Of a stretch of 55,233 nt of DNA, positions 7,641 through 14,701 are shown in pieces; position 1 is the stretch's first letter, and each line of letters opens with the position of its first letter. The position numbers and the translations under genes were made by a program. Source of the DNA: Halomonas smyrnensis AAD6 (GTDB taxonomy: Bacteria; Pseudomonadota; Gammaproteobacteria; Pseudomonadales; Halomonadaceae). The stretch is from positions 1-55,233 of the forward strand of contig NZ_AJKS02000019.1 of NCBI RefSeq assembly GCF_000265245.1, given 5' to 3'. The notes under the pieces are model-generated. The model saw only the letters and a program-made list of their open reading frames with translations, did not search any database and had not been told where the DNA came from.

Positions 7641-7670
7641 AGCATCGCCGCCGAGCAAGCGCTTGGTCAA
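7641..7670 (-). promoter_or_regulatory. Thioesterase-operon promoter with palindromic operator
   Basis: On the minus strand TTGACC and GATGCT are separated by 18 bp. A perfect 10-bp palindrome CAAGCGCTTG (7656-7665) sits in the spacer and touches the -35 box. This placement suggests repression by a dimeric regulator, possibly of the TetR type; the regulator is not identified. Confidence 0.5.
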
Positions 7671-7830
7671 TGACGACATGAACCCGGCGTGAACGGCGTC
7701 GTCAGCCCCCGGCAAGGTGGGCTCTTCTAGCGTGGCAGGACGCCAGCTCCGATGCCGCGGGACGCGGCCGGAGCCGTGATCGGCCCGACGCCGTCGTCTT
7801 TCTGATTCACATGGGATGTGGAGAAAGCTC

Positions 7831-9351
7831 ATGACCCTGTTTCGTTTCCTGTCACGCGATGCCATGGCCTCCGTGGTGGTGTTTCTTGTCGCCCTGCCGC
7901 TGTGCATGGGCATCGCCATCGCCTCCGGTGTGCCGCCCGCCAAGGGCCTGATCACCGGCATCGTCGGCGGCCTGGTGGTCGGCCTGCTGGCCGGGGCACC
8001 GCTGCAGGTCAGCGGGCCGGCGGCCGGGCTCGCGGTGCTGGTCTTCGAGCTGGTGAACCGCCACGGGCTGGCGGCGCTGGGCCCGGTGCTGCTGCTGGCG
8101 GGGGCCCTGCAGTGCCTGGCCGGGGTGCTGCGGCTCGGCGGCTGGTTCCGCATCGTCGCCCCGGCGGTGGTATCCGGCATGCTGGCGGGGATCGGCATCC
8201 TGATCGTGCTGTCGCAGCTGCACGTGATGCTCGACGCCGAACCGGCGGCCTCGGGACTGGCCAACCTGATCGCCTTCCCCGGCGCCGCCTGGGACGCCGT
8301 GCGGCAGGTGAACGGCAGCGGTGCGCTGATCGCCGGGGCGGTCGGCGTCGCCACCCTCGCCATCATGTGGCTGTGGGAGCGCTTCCGGCCGGCCTCGCTG
8401 CGCTTCCTGCCGGGGGCGCTGATCGGCGTGGTGCTGGTCACCCTGGCCAGCATCGGCTGGGCGCTGCCGGTCGATCGAGTCACGCTGCCCGACGATCTCG
8501 GCCAGGCCATCGACGGGGTCGGCTGGCAGGACCTCGGACTGCTGGCCGACCCGAGCCTGCTGGTCGCCGCCCTGGCCATGGCCTTCATCGCCAGCGCCGA
8601 GACCCTGCTGTCGGCGGCGGCGGTCGATCGCATGCACGCCGGGCCGCGCGCGAAGTTCGACCGCGAGCTGTCGGCCCAGGGCGTCGGCAACATGCTGTGC
8701 GGCGCGCTCGGTGCCCTGCCCATGACCGGGGTGATCGTGCGCAGCTCGGCCAACGTCCAGGCCGGGGCGCGCACCCGCCTGTCGGCGATCCTGCATGGCC
8801 TGTGGCTGCTGGCGCTGGTGATGCTGCTGCCCGGCGTGCTGCAGAGCATTCCGGTGGCCAGCCTGGGCGGCGTGCTGGTGTATACCGGAGGCAAGCTGGT
8901 GGACGTCCGGGCGATCCGCCATCTCGGCCGCTATGGCCGCACCCCGCCGCTGATCTATCTCGCCACGGCGCTGAGCATCGTGGGCACCGACCTGCTGACC
9001 GGCGTGCTGGTGGGCTTCGTCCTGACGCTGGTGAAGCTGGCCTGGAGCGCCTCCCGGCTGCGGGCCCGCTGGGAGACCGACGAGGACGGCGGCGTCGAAC
9101 TGCGCCTGCGCGGCACCGCGACCTTCCTGAGCGTGCCCCGGCTGGCGCGGCTGCTGGGCGAGGTCGGCCCGGACACCCGCCTGCGCGTGTGTATCGGCCG
9201 GCTGCACTATATCGATCACGCCTGCGCCGAGCTGCTGGACGACTGGCGGCGCGCCGCACGCCAGCAGGGCGGGGAGCTGGAGATGGTCGGCAACGTGACG
9301 ATGTCACATCGCGTCGAGGGTCGGCTGAGGCGCCGCGCCGTGGCCGCCTGA
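7831..9351 (+). CDS. SulP-family inorganic anion transporter
   Basis: The ~506-residue protein is a SulP (SLC26-type) permease. It starts with LPLCMGIAIASGVPPAKGLITGIVGG, the first conserved transmembrane block, continues through about a dozen hydrophobic segments, includes MAFIASAETLLSAAAVDRMH and GVIVRSSANVQAGARTRLSA, and ends in a short STAS domain (about residues 415-500). Bacterial SulP proteins carry sulfate, bicarbonate or dicarboxylates; no carbonic anhydrase is fused or adjacent, so the substrate is open. ATG 7831 is preferred because GGAG lies 8 nt upstream; ATG 7816 would add five residues with no site. Monocistronic. Confidence 0.88.
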   Translation: MTLFRFLSRDAMASVVVFLVALPLCMGIAIASGVPPAKGLITGIVGGLVVGLLAGAPLQVSGPAAGLAVLVFELVNRHGLAALGPVLLLAGALQCLAGVLRLGGWFRIVAPAVVSGMLAGIGILIVLSQLHVMLDAEPAASGLANLIAFPGAAWDAVRQVNGSGALIAGAVGVATLAIMWLWERFRPASLRFLPGALIGVVLVTLASIGWALPVDRVTLPDDLGQAIDGVGWQDLGLLADPSLLVAALAMAFIASAETLLSAAAVDRMHAGPRAKFDRELSAQGVGNMLCGALGALPMTGVIVRSSANVQAGARTRLSAILHGLWLLALVMLLPGVLQSIPVASLGGVLVYTGGKLVDVRAIRHLGRYGRTPPLIYLATALSIVGTDLLTGVLVGFVLTLVKLAWSASRLRARWETDEDGGVELRLRGTATFLSVPRLARLLGEVGPDTRLRVCIGRLHYIDHACAELLDDWRRAARQQGGELEMVGNVTMSHRVEGRLRRRAVAA

Positions 9352-9367
9352 GTGGTTGGAAGAAGCG

Positions 9368-9400
9368 GCGGCCGGGAGGCGATGGCCGCCTCCCGGCCGC
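9368..9400. terminator. Hairpin between converging sulP and membrane gene
   Basis: A perfect 13-bp GC-rich stem (9368-9380 with 9388-9400) and 7-nt loop lie between two converging genes. There is no T run on either side, so its terminator role is an inference from position. Confidence 0.45.
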
Positions 9401-9419
9401 GTGGTGTCGCGAGCCGCCG

Positions 9420-10238
9420 TCAGGAGCCTGCCGTGGCCGTGCGGCGCTCGCGCCACCAGCGCTGCAGCCGGGTCCAGCCGAGCAGCCATAGCGTGGCCGC
9501 GGCGAAACCCAGCAGCGTGCCCGGCCACAGGCCCAGGCTATCGTAGTTCAGCGAGACCACCAGGGCGTAGCACAGCAGCGAGCCGAGCCCCGCCGGATAG
9601 TGCTTGATCACGGTGGCCGTGGGCGCGGCGCCCTGGGTCAGGTGCAGGATCACCAGGAACGGATACATGGTCACCGGGAAGGCCGCCATCACCCCGGCCC
9701 AGGCCGAGGGCACCACGTGGGCGAGGCCGGTGATCAGGAAGATGATGCCCACGGCGAGGCCGGCGCGCAGCGCCAGGGCGGGCCAGGAGAAGCCGCCCCT
9801 GGGGCTGGCCTTGATGTCCGGCACTCGGCGATAGAGCCAGGTGAACACGGCGATGGCGACCAGCGTCGTCAGGGTGCCGGTGACGCGATCGAAGTCGATC
9901 CGGGTCAGCACCAGGCTGGTGGCGAGCCAGCAGGCGAGCCCGGTCAGGGTGCCCAGCGCGATGCCCGCCAGGCCATCGCGACGGCCGCCGAGCAGGTAAC
10001 CGCCGCCCAGGGCCAGGGTCGCGGTGAAGCCGGCCAGGGTATGCACCGCGCTCTCGGCGGCGAAGGCCGGAGAGAGCTCGAGGCCGATGAAGAACAGCGC
10101 GATGGCGGTGCCCAGCGGATAGCCGGAGAGCAGCCCGGCGACGCGGGTGCTGACGCGTTCGGCGATCATCGACAGGCCGAGCACCACGCCGATCGAGATC
10201 GCGAGCTTGGCCAGCTGCCAGGTGAGCGGAACGTCCAT
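9420..10238 (-). CDS. Polytopic membrane protein of unknown function
   Basis: The 272-residue protein has about eight hydrophobic segments and almost no soluble domain. It looks internally repeated: AGLLSGYPLGTAIALFFIGLE (about residue 33) and AGVMAAFPVTMYPFLVILHL (about residue 185) occupy equivalent places in the two halves, a pattern typical of transporters that arose by duplication. I do not recognise the family and no substrate can be suggested. The C-terminus ends in a basic RLQRWWRERR tail, likely cytoplasmic. It diverges from the HNH gene, sharing a 45-bp intergenic region. Confidence 0.75.
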   Translation of the reverse strand: MDVPLTWQLAKLAISIGVVLGLSMIAERVSTRVAGLLSGYPLGTAIALFFIGLELSPAFAAESAVHTLAGFTATLALGGGYLLGGRRDGLAGIALGTLTGLACWLATSLVLTRIDFDRVTGTLTTLVAIAVFTWLYRRVPDIKASPRGGFSWPALALRAGLAVGIIFLITGLAHVVPSAWAGVMAAFPVTMYPFLVILHLTQGAAPTATVIKHYPAGLGSLLCYALVVSLNYDSLGLWPGTLLGFAAATLWLLGWTRLQRWWRERRTATAGS

Positions 10239-10283
10239 GTGATTTTCCTTATCCTAGAGGTATGTATCGTCGTGGAGAGGGCC

Positions 10284-10622
10284 ATGGCCGAACACGATCT
10301 GTCGCCGCCGCCCCGGCCCGAGGGCTGCGAGCTGTGCGGCCGGCCGGCGCCGCTGACCAGGCATCATCTGATTCCCCGCGCCCTGCACGGCAAGGCGCGC
10401 TATCGGCGTCGCTTCGATCGCGCCGAGCGGCTGACGGCGATCCTGTGGCTGTGTCACGCCTGCCACAAGCACATCCACGCGGTGCTCGGCGAGCGCGAGC
10501 TGGCCGAGCATTATCGCAGCCGAGAGGCGCTGCTGGCGCATCCGGAGGTGCGTGCCTTCGTCGAATGGCTGGCCACCAAGCCGGCGGGCTTCAAGCCCAA
10601 GAAGGCCGCGCGCCGGCGCTGA
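10284..10622 (+). CDS. HNH-motif protein (treble-clef, putative nuclease)
   Basis: The 112-residue protein has the pattern CELCGR ... LTRHHLIPRALHGKAR ... LCHACHKHIHAVL: two CxxC zinc pairs around an RHHLIPR ββα-metal core and a final H..H. This is the HNH/treble-clef nuclease arrangement in a minimal protein, resembling stand-alone HNH proteins of unknown role in gammaproteobacteria. The C-terminal half is helical, ending in a very basic KPKKAARRR tail that may bind nucleic acid. No restriction or phage genes are near, so a housekeeping role is as likely as defence. The start ATG has GGAGAGG upstream. Confidence 0.8.
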   Translation: MAEHDLSPPPRPEGCELCGRPAPLTRHHLIPRALHGKARYRRRFDRAERLTAILWLCHACHKHIHAVLGERELAEHYRSREALLAHPEVRAFVEWLATKPAGFKPKKAARRR

Positions 10623-10633
10623 GAGGGCGCGCG

Positions 10634-10741
10634 GGCGTCACGCCAGCCCGAGGCCCGGGTGGCCCGTCCAGGCCGCCTCCCGAGGGCATCGGCGCGGCGT
10701 CATACCAGGCGCAGGCCCTGACGGTCCGTCCAGGCCGCCTT
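10634..10741 (-). repeat. Duplicated 3' end of the downstream-overlapping hypothetical gene
   Basis: Positions 10634-10679 repeat 10696-10741 at an offset of 62 bp with 37 of 46 bases identical. On the minus strand both copies translate alike and stop at the same place: AAWTDRQGLRLV-stop in the live gene, AAWTGHPGLGLA-stop in the outer copy. The outer copy is therefore a diverged second 3' end of the gene, left outside its reading frame. Confidence 0.75.
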
Positions 10742-11146
10742 GAGGGCGGCGTCCAGCGGTTCGCGCAGATGCTCGGGCAGGGCGTCGCGGGCGGCCTCGT
10801 AGCTGTCCGGATCGCGGTTGCGCAGCCAGCAGTAGGCCCAGGCGCAGGCCTCGTCATCGTCGACCGGCAGCGGCCGGGCCGGCATCTGCACCAGCAGGAA
10901 CAGCGCGGTGCGCCCGGCCCACAGCGGCACCTCCTCGGGTGCCTCGGGGTCGGCCCAGGCGGTGAGGGTGGCGGCGTCGGGCGTGGCCGCGGGCTGGCCC
11001 AGTTTGGCCACCCGGGCGGTCTCGGCCAGTATCAGCGCCAGGCGGTCCGGCGAGTCGCGGCCGATGTCCTGCCAGCGGGCGATGAGGCCGGGCAGGCCGC
11101 GGCGTACCTTGGCATAGAAGCCGCCTTGCGGCATGGTTTCAGTCAT
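10700..11146 (-). CDS. Conserved hypothetical soluble protein
   Basis: A 148-residue protein of no family I recognise. It is mostly helical and Trp-rich, starting MTETMPQGGFYAKVRRGLPG and carrying WADPEAPEEVPLWAGRTALFLL and WAYCWLRNRDPDSYEAARDALP. No signal peptide or membrane span. It diverges from the MalY-type gene with only 30 bp between start codons, so the two must share control DNA. Its last ~15 codons are duplicated downstream in decayed form, pointing to past recombination at this spot. Confidence 0.65.
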   Translation of the reverse strand: MTETMPQGGFYAKVRRGLPGLIARWQDIGRDSPDRLALILAETARVAKLGQPAATPDAATLTAWADPEAPEEVPLWAGRTALFLLVQMPARPLPVDDDEACAWAYCWLRNRDPDSYEAARDALPEHLREPLDAALKAAWTDRQGLRLV

Positions 11147-11176
11147 TGTTCATGGCCTCTGGGAGCAGGAAACGCA

Positions 11177-12352
11177 ATGGAGTTCGATTTTGCCACGCCG
11201 GTGGAGCGACGCCACCCGCCCGAGGGCGACTGGCCGTCACAGAAATGGCATCAGTACGGCGAGGACGTGCTGCCGCTGTGGGTCGCCGACATGGATTTCC
11301 GCTCGCCGCCGGCGGTGATCGAGGCGCTGCGCGCGCGGGTCGACCACGGCGTCTACGGCTACGGCCGGGTGTCGGACGGCCTGCGCCAGGCGCTGTGCGA
11401 CTGGAGTGCCGCACACTACGGCTGGGACATCGAGCCCGACTGGCAGCTGTGGCTGCCGGGCGTGGTGCCGGCGCTGCACCTGGCCAGCCTGGCGCTCACC
11501 GAGCCGGGCGACGGCCTGCTGACGGTGACGCCGATCTATCCGCCCTTCCTGCAGGTGGCCGAGCGCACCGGCCGCCTGGCCCAGCAGGCCGCGATGCGCC
11601 CGCCCGAAGCGCCGGGCGACGACTGGCGGCTGGACCTGGACGCCCTGGAAGCGGCGATCACCCCCGAGACCCGGCTGCTGCTGTGGTGCCAGCCGCACAA
11701 TCCCACCGGCCGCGTGTGGCGCGACGACGAGCTGGACGGCCTGGCCGAACTGGTCGAGCGCCACGATCTGATCGTGGTCTCCGACGAGCTGCATGCCGAC
11801 CTGATGCTCGACGAGGGCGCACGGCATCGGCCGCTGGCGGCCGCCTATCCGCAGCTCGCCGAGCGGATCCTGACGCTTTGGGCGCCGTCGAAGACCTTCA
11901 ACCTGGCCGGGCTGACCGCCGCCTGTGCCGTGATTCCCGACGCCGGCCTGCGGCGCCGTTTCGCGGCGATGGCCAAGGGGCTGCAGCCGGACGGCAACGT
12001 GCTCGGCCTGGTGGCCGCCGAGGCCGCCTATCGTCACGGCGATCCCTGGCGCCAGGCGCTGCTCGAGACCCTGCGCGGCCATCGGGCGCGGCTGGTCGAG
12101 CGCGTGGCCCGCTGGCCGGGGGTGGCGATGACGCCGCCCGAGGCGACCTATCTGGCCTGGCTCGACCTGCGCGAGGCGCCGGCGCTCAAGGACGTGGCCT
12201 CGCCCCAGCGGGCGCTGCTCGACCGCGCCGGGGTGGCGCTGTCCGACGGGGCGCCCTTCGGCCGGCCGGGCTTCGCGCGGCTCAACTTCGGCACCACCGC
12301 GGCGCAGCTGGAGGCGGCGCTGGCGCGGCTGGACGGCGTGCTGGGGGCCTGA
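11177..12352 (+). CDS. MalY/PatB-type PLP-dependent C-S lyase / aminotransferase
   Basis: The 391-residue protein is a fold-type I PLP enzyme of the MalY/PatB family. It opens with DWPSQKWHQYGEDVLPLWVADMDFRS (the WVADMDF block is diagnostic), followed by HGVYGYG, QPHNPTGRVW, VVSDELHADL and the PLP-lysine motif APSKTFNLAGL. Family members cleave cystathionine or cysteine conjugates (beta C-S lyase), and some act as aminotransferases, so sulfur amino acid metabolism is the likely role. The start ATG has AGGA 7 nt upstream. A GC-rich hairpin follows the stop. Confidence 0.88.
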   Translation: MEFDFATPVERRHPPEGDWPSQKWHQYGEDVLPLWVADMDFRSPPAVIEALRARVDHGVYGYGRVSDGLRQALCDWSAAHYGWDIEPDWQLWLPGVVPALHLASLALTEPGDGLLTVTPIYPPFLQVAERTGRLAQQAAMRPPEAPGDDWRLDLDALEAAITPETRLLLWCQPHNPTGRVWRDDELDGLAELVERHDLIVVSDELHADLMLDEGARHRPLAAAYPQLAERILTLWAPSKTFNLAGLTAACAVIPDAGLRRRFAAMAKGLQPDGNVLGLVAAEAAYRHGDPWRQALLETLRGHRARLVERVARWPGVAMTPPEATYLAWLDLREAPALKDVASPQRALLDRAGVALSDGAPFGRPGFARLNFGTTAAQLEAALARLDGVLGA

Positions 12353-12359
12353 CGCGATG

Positions 12360-12386
12360 CCGCCGCCCTCCGGAGATGGGCGGCGG
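12360..12386 (+). terminator. Hairpin after the MalY-type gene
   Basis: A 9-bp stem (12360-12368 with 12378-12386) with a 9-nt loop lies 8 nt past the stop codon, between converging genes. The T tract is poor. Confidence 0.45.
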
Positions 12387-12409
12387 TTGGCGATCGGCCC
12401 GGTCCCGGC

Positions 12410-13357
12410 TCAGTAGAGCAGGGCGAACAGCTTGCGGCGGTAGGTGGCGGTCAGCGGATGGTCGTTGCCCAGGGCATCGAAGACCCGCAGCAGGGTCTTG
12501 CGCGCGGCATCGTCGCCGTAGGCGCGGTCCTGCTTCATCAGCGTCAGCAGCGCCTCGAGGCCGGCCTCGTACTGGCCGTCGGCCACCTGACGCAGGGCGC
12601 GCTGATACCGGGCCTCGCTGTCGTCGCGGCCTTCCAGGGCGGCCAGCGCCTCGCGGGAAGGGGCCTCCTCATCGAACTCGATGCTGGCGCGCACGCCGCG
12701 GGCCGGCGCGGCGTCGCGCTCCTCCGGCGGCAGGGCGTCGAGCAGCGCGCGGGCCTCGTCGGGATTGCCGGCGGCCACCAGGGTGCGGGCCAGTTCCACC
12801 TTGTAGGGGCCATGGTCGGGCCACTGCTGGGCGAGCTCCGAGTAGATCGCGCGGGCGGTCTCGGCATCGCCGGCCTCCAGCGCGGCGGCGGCCTGCTCCT
12901 CGGGGCTCTCCTGCACGCCCTCGGGCTCCGGGAAGTACTTGCCCAGCCACTCGCGGATCTGCTTCTCGGGCAACGCGCCCTGGAGCTGGTCGACCAGGCC
13001 GCCCTGGCTGATCAGCTTGACGTCCGGCACCGAGCGCACGCCCAGCTGGGCGGCGATGTCCTGGTTGTCGTCGATGTTGAGCTTGGCCAGCAGGAAGGCG
13101 CCGTTGTACTCGCGGGTCAGCTTCTCCAGCACCGGCATCAGGTTCTTGCACGGCTCGCACCAGGGCGCCCAGCAGTCGAGCAGCACCGGCACCTGCATGG
13201 AGGTCTCGAGCAGCTGCTGGATGTTGCTGCGGTCGACGTCGATGATCAGGTCATCGCGCTGCGCGGCCTGGCTTCCGCCCTGGGCGGCACCGGAGGCGGC
13301 GTCGGCCTGGCTGTCGGAGGTGAGCGGCTCACCGGTACGGGGGTCGACGATCGGCAT
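12410..13357 (-). CDS. ybbN: Thioredoxin-TPR co-chaperone YbbN (CnoX-like)
   Basis: The 315-residue protein has a thioredoxin domain (about residues 35-145) followed by TPR-like helical repeats, the YbbN/CnoX architecture. CnoX protects substrates by mixed disulfides and hands them to GroEL/ES and DnaK after oxidative stress. The active site is WAPWCEPC (Cys67, Cys70), so unlike E. coli YbbN (SxxC) it keeps both cysteines and could have thioredoxin activity. The N-terminal ~35 residues are Gly/Ser/Ala-rich and variable. ATG 13357 was chosen: the frame is open further but the conserved part begins here and a promoter lies between. It is downstream of tRNA-fMet behind a terminator. Confidence 0.88.
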   Translation of the reverse strand: MPIVDPRTGEPLTSDSQADAASGAAQGGSQAAQRDDLIIDVDRSNIQQLLETSMQVPVLLDCWAPWCEPCKNLMPVLEKLTREYNGAFLLAKLNIDDNQDIAAQLGVRSVPDVKLISQGGLVDQLQGALPEKQIREWLGKYFPEPEGVQESPEEQAAAALEAGDAETARAIYSELAQQWPDHGPYKVELARTLVAAGNPDEARALLDALPPEERDAAPARGVRASIEFDEEAPSREALAALEGRDDSEARYQRALRQVADGQYEAGLEALLTLMKQDRAYGDDAARKTLLRVFDALGNDHPLTATYRRKLFALLY

Positions 13358-13393
13358 GGTGATCTGGCCTTGAACGAAGTGTGTTTGGCCTAT

Positions 13394-13422
13394 GTTATGC
13401 GGGCGAGGGGGTGGAGATTCAA
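13394..13422 (-). promoter_or_regulatory. Candidate ybbN promoter
   Basis: On the minus strand TTGAAT and CATAAC are separated by exactly 17 bp, about 35 bp upstream of the ybbN start codon. The local DNA is a little less GC-rich than its surroundings. Confidence 0.5.
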
Positions 13423-13515
13423 GGCCGGCCGGCTGGGCCGGGTATGAACCGGTGGCCTTCCTGAGGTGATCAAGCGCCGAGCCCGACGATCGGGCTGATA
13501 ATATCCGCAAAAACG

Positions 13516-13549
13516 AAAAAGGCCGATGTCCTGAGACATCGGCCTTTTT
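13516..13549 (-). terminator. Terminator of tRNA-fMet
   Basis: A perfect 15-bp inverted repeat (13516-13530 with 13535-13549) with a CTGA loop. Its outer arm is AAAAA/TTTTT, so it makes a strong intrinsic terminator on both strands. It starts 9 nt after the CCA end of the tRNA. Confidence 0.92.
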
Positions 13550-13557
13550 CTGATGTT

Positions 13558-13634
<77 letters not shown>

Positions 13635-13648
13635 TCAACGTGAGGCGT

Positions 13649-13676
13649 ATTATACAGAGAACCTGACCTGCGTCAA
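13649..13676 (-). promoter_or_regulatory. tRNA-fMet promoter
   Basis: On the minus strand TTGACG is followed after 16 bp by a consensus TATAAT, ending 15 bp before the mature tRNA 5' end. A start 6-7 nt below the -10 box leaves only a few leader bases. One of the best sigma-70 matches in the window. Confidence 0.85.
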
Positions 13677-13740
13677 CCCTGCCTCGAGCCGTCGGCGGAG
13701 GGGTCGTGTTGTCCGCGGCTCCTGGTCCATACTCGAGGTC

Positions 13741-13813
13741 GGCTGTCACGAAAATGACAGCCGGACAGACGAGACTATCTCGAGGAGTCGGGATCGCCGT
13801 CGCGACCCGACTC
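13741..13813 (+). promoter_or_regulatory. Two inverted repeats upstream of phaB
   Basis: A perfect 8-bp inverted repeat (GGCTGTCA / TGACAGCC, 13741-13748 with 13755-13762) is followed by a second (GAGTCGGG / CCCGACTC, 13785-13792 with 13806-13813) and a short T-rich stretch. They lie 31-103 bp before the phaB start. They could be operators or leader hairpins; no clear -10/-35 pair was found with them. Confidence 0.4.
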
Positions 13814-13843
13814 GCAGGTTTTACACCACCAGGGAGAGCATCA

Positions 13844-14590
13844 ATGACAACATCCGCCACCGTCGCCTGGGTCACTGGAGGAACCGGGGGAATCGGGAGC
13901 GCCATCTGCCGCGCGTTGGCCGATGCCGGCTATCAGGTCGTCGCGGGGTATCACAATCCCGAGAAGGCCCAGGCCTGGCTCGAGCAGCAGAAGGCCGATG
14001 GCTATGAGAATATCGCCCTGTCCGGTGTGGATCTCGCCGACTTCGATGCCTGCATGGCCGGTGCCAAGGAGATCCGCGAGACCCATGGGCCGATCGGCGT
14101 GCTGGTCAACTGCGCCGGCATCACCCGCGACGGCACCCTGAAGAAGATGAGCTCGGAGCAATGGGGCGATGTCATCGACACCAACCTCAACAGCGTCTTC
14201 AACACCTGTCGCAGCGTGATCGAGGACATGCTCGAGCATAACTACGGGCGCATCGTGAACATTTCCTCGATCAACGGTCGCAAGGGGCAGTTCGGCCAGG
14301 TGAACTATGCGGCGGCCAAGGCGGGCATGCACGGCCTGACCATGTCGCTGGCCCAGGAAACCGCCACCAAGGGCATCACCGTCAACACGGTGTCGCCGGG
14401 CTATATCGCCACCGACATGATCATGAAGATTCCCGAGAAGGTGCGCGAGGCGATTCGCGAGACCATTCCGGTCAAGCGCTACGGCACGCCGGAGGAGATC
14501 GCCCGCCTGGTGGTGTTCCTGGCCGACCAGCAATCCGGCTTCATCACCGGCGCCAACGTCGACATCAACGGCGGCCAGTTCATGGGCTGA
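13844..14590 (+). CDS. phaB: Acetoacetyl-CoA reductase PhaB
   Basis: The 248-residue SDR enzyme carries the NADP-binding VTGGTGGIGSAICRALAD, NCAGITRDGTLKKM and the Ser-Tyr-Lys catalytic set (NISSINGRKGQFGQVNYAAAKAG). The NGRKGQFGQ sequence and the C-terminal GANVDINGGQFMG match PhaB rather than the fatty-acid reductase FabG. It reduces acetoacetyl-CoA to (R)-3-hydroxybutyryl-CoA for polyhydroxybutyrate synthesis. phaA and phaC are not in the window, so phaB is a lone gene, as in many Halomonas. ATG 13844 follows AGGGAGA. A terminator lies 52 nt past the stop. Confidence 0.9.
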   Translation: MTTSATVAWVTGGTGGIGSAICRALADAGYQVVAGYHNPEKAQAWLEQQKADGYENIALSGVDLADFDACMAGAKEIRETHGPIGVLVNCAGITRDGTLKKMSSEQWGDVIDTNLNSVFNTCRSVIEDMLEHNYGRIVNISSINGRKGQFGQVNYAAAKAGMHGLTMSLAQETATKGITVNTVSPGYIATDMIMKIPEKVREAIRETIPVKRYGTPEEIARLVVFLADQQSGFITGANVDINGGQFMG

Positions 14591-14641
14591 GCCGACTCAC
14601 CAGGGCGGCCCGACGAGGCCGTGCCCGGCAGAGCAGAAGAG

Positions 14642-14668
14642 GAACGCGAGGCCAATGGCCTCGCGTTC
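14642..14668. terminator. Bidirectional terminator of phaB and the DUF349 gene
   Basis: A perfect 12-bp stem (14642-14653 with 14657-14668) with an AAT loop lies between two converging genes. A T-containing tail (TCGTTTC) follows on the plus strand and CTCTTCT on the minus strand. Confidence 0.75.
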
Positions 14669-14701
14669 TCGTTTCGGACGAAAGAATCGCCGACGCGAGG
14701 C

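Noticed and set aside
10284..10622. HNH protein as part of a restriction or defence system
   Set aside because: No methyltransferase, helicase, toxin or phage-related gene is next to it; neighbours are metabolic or unknown.
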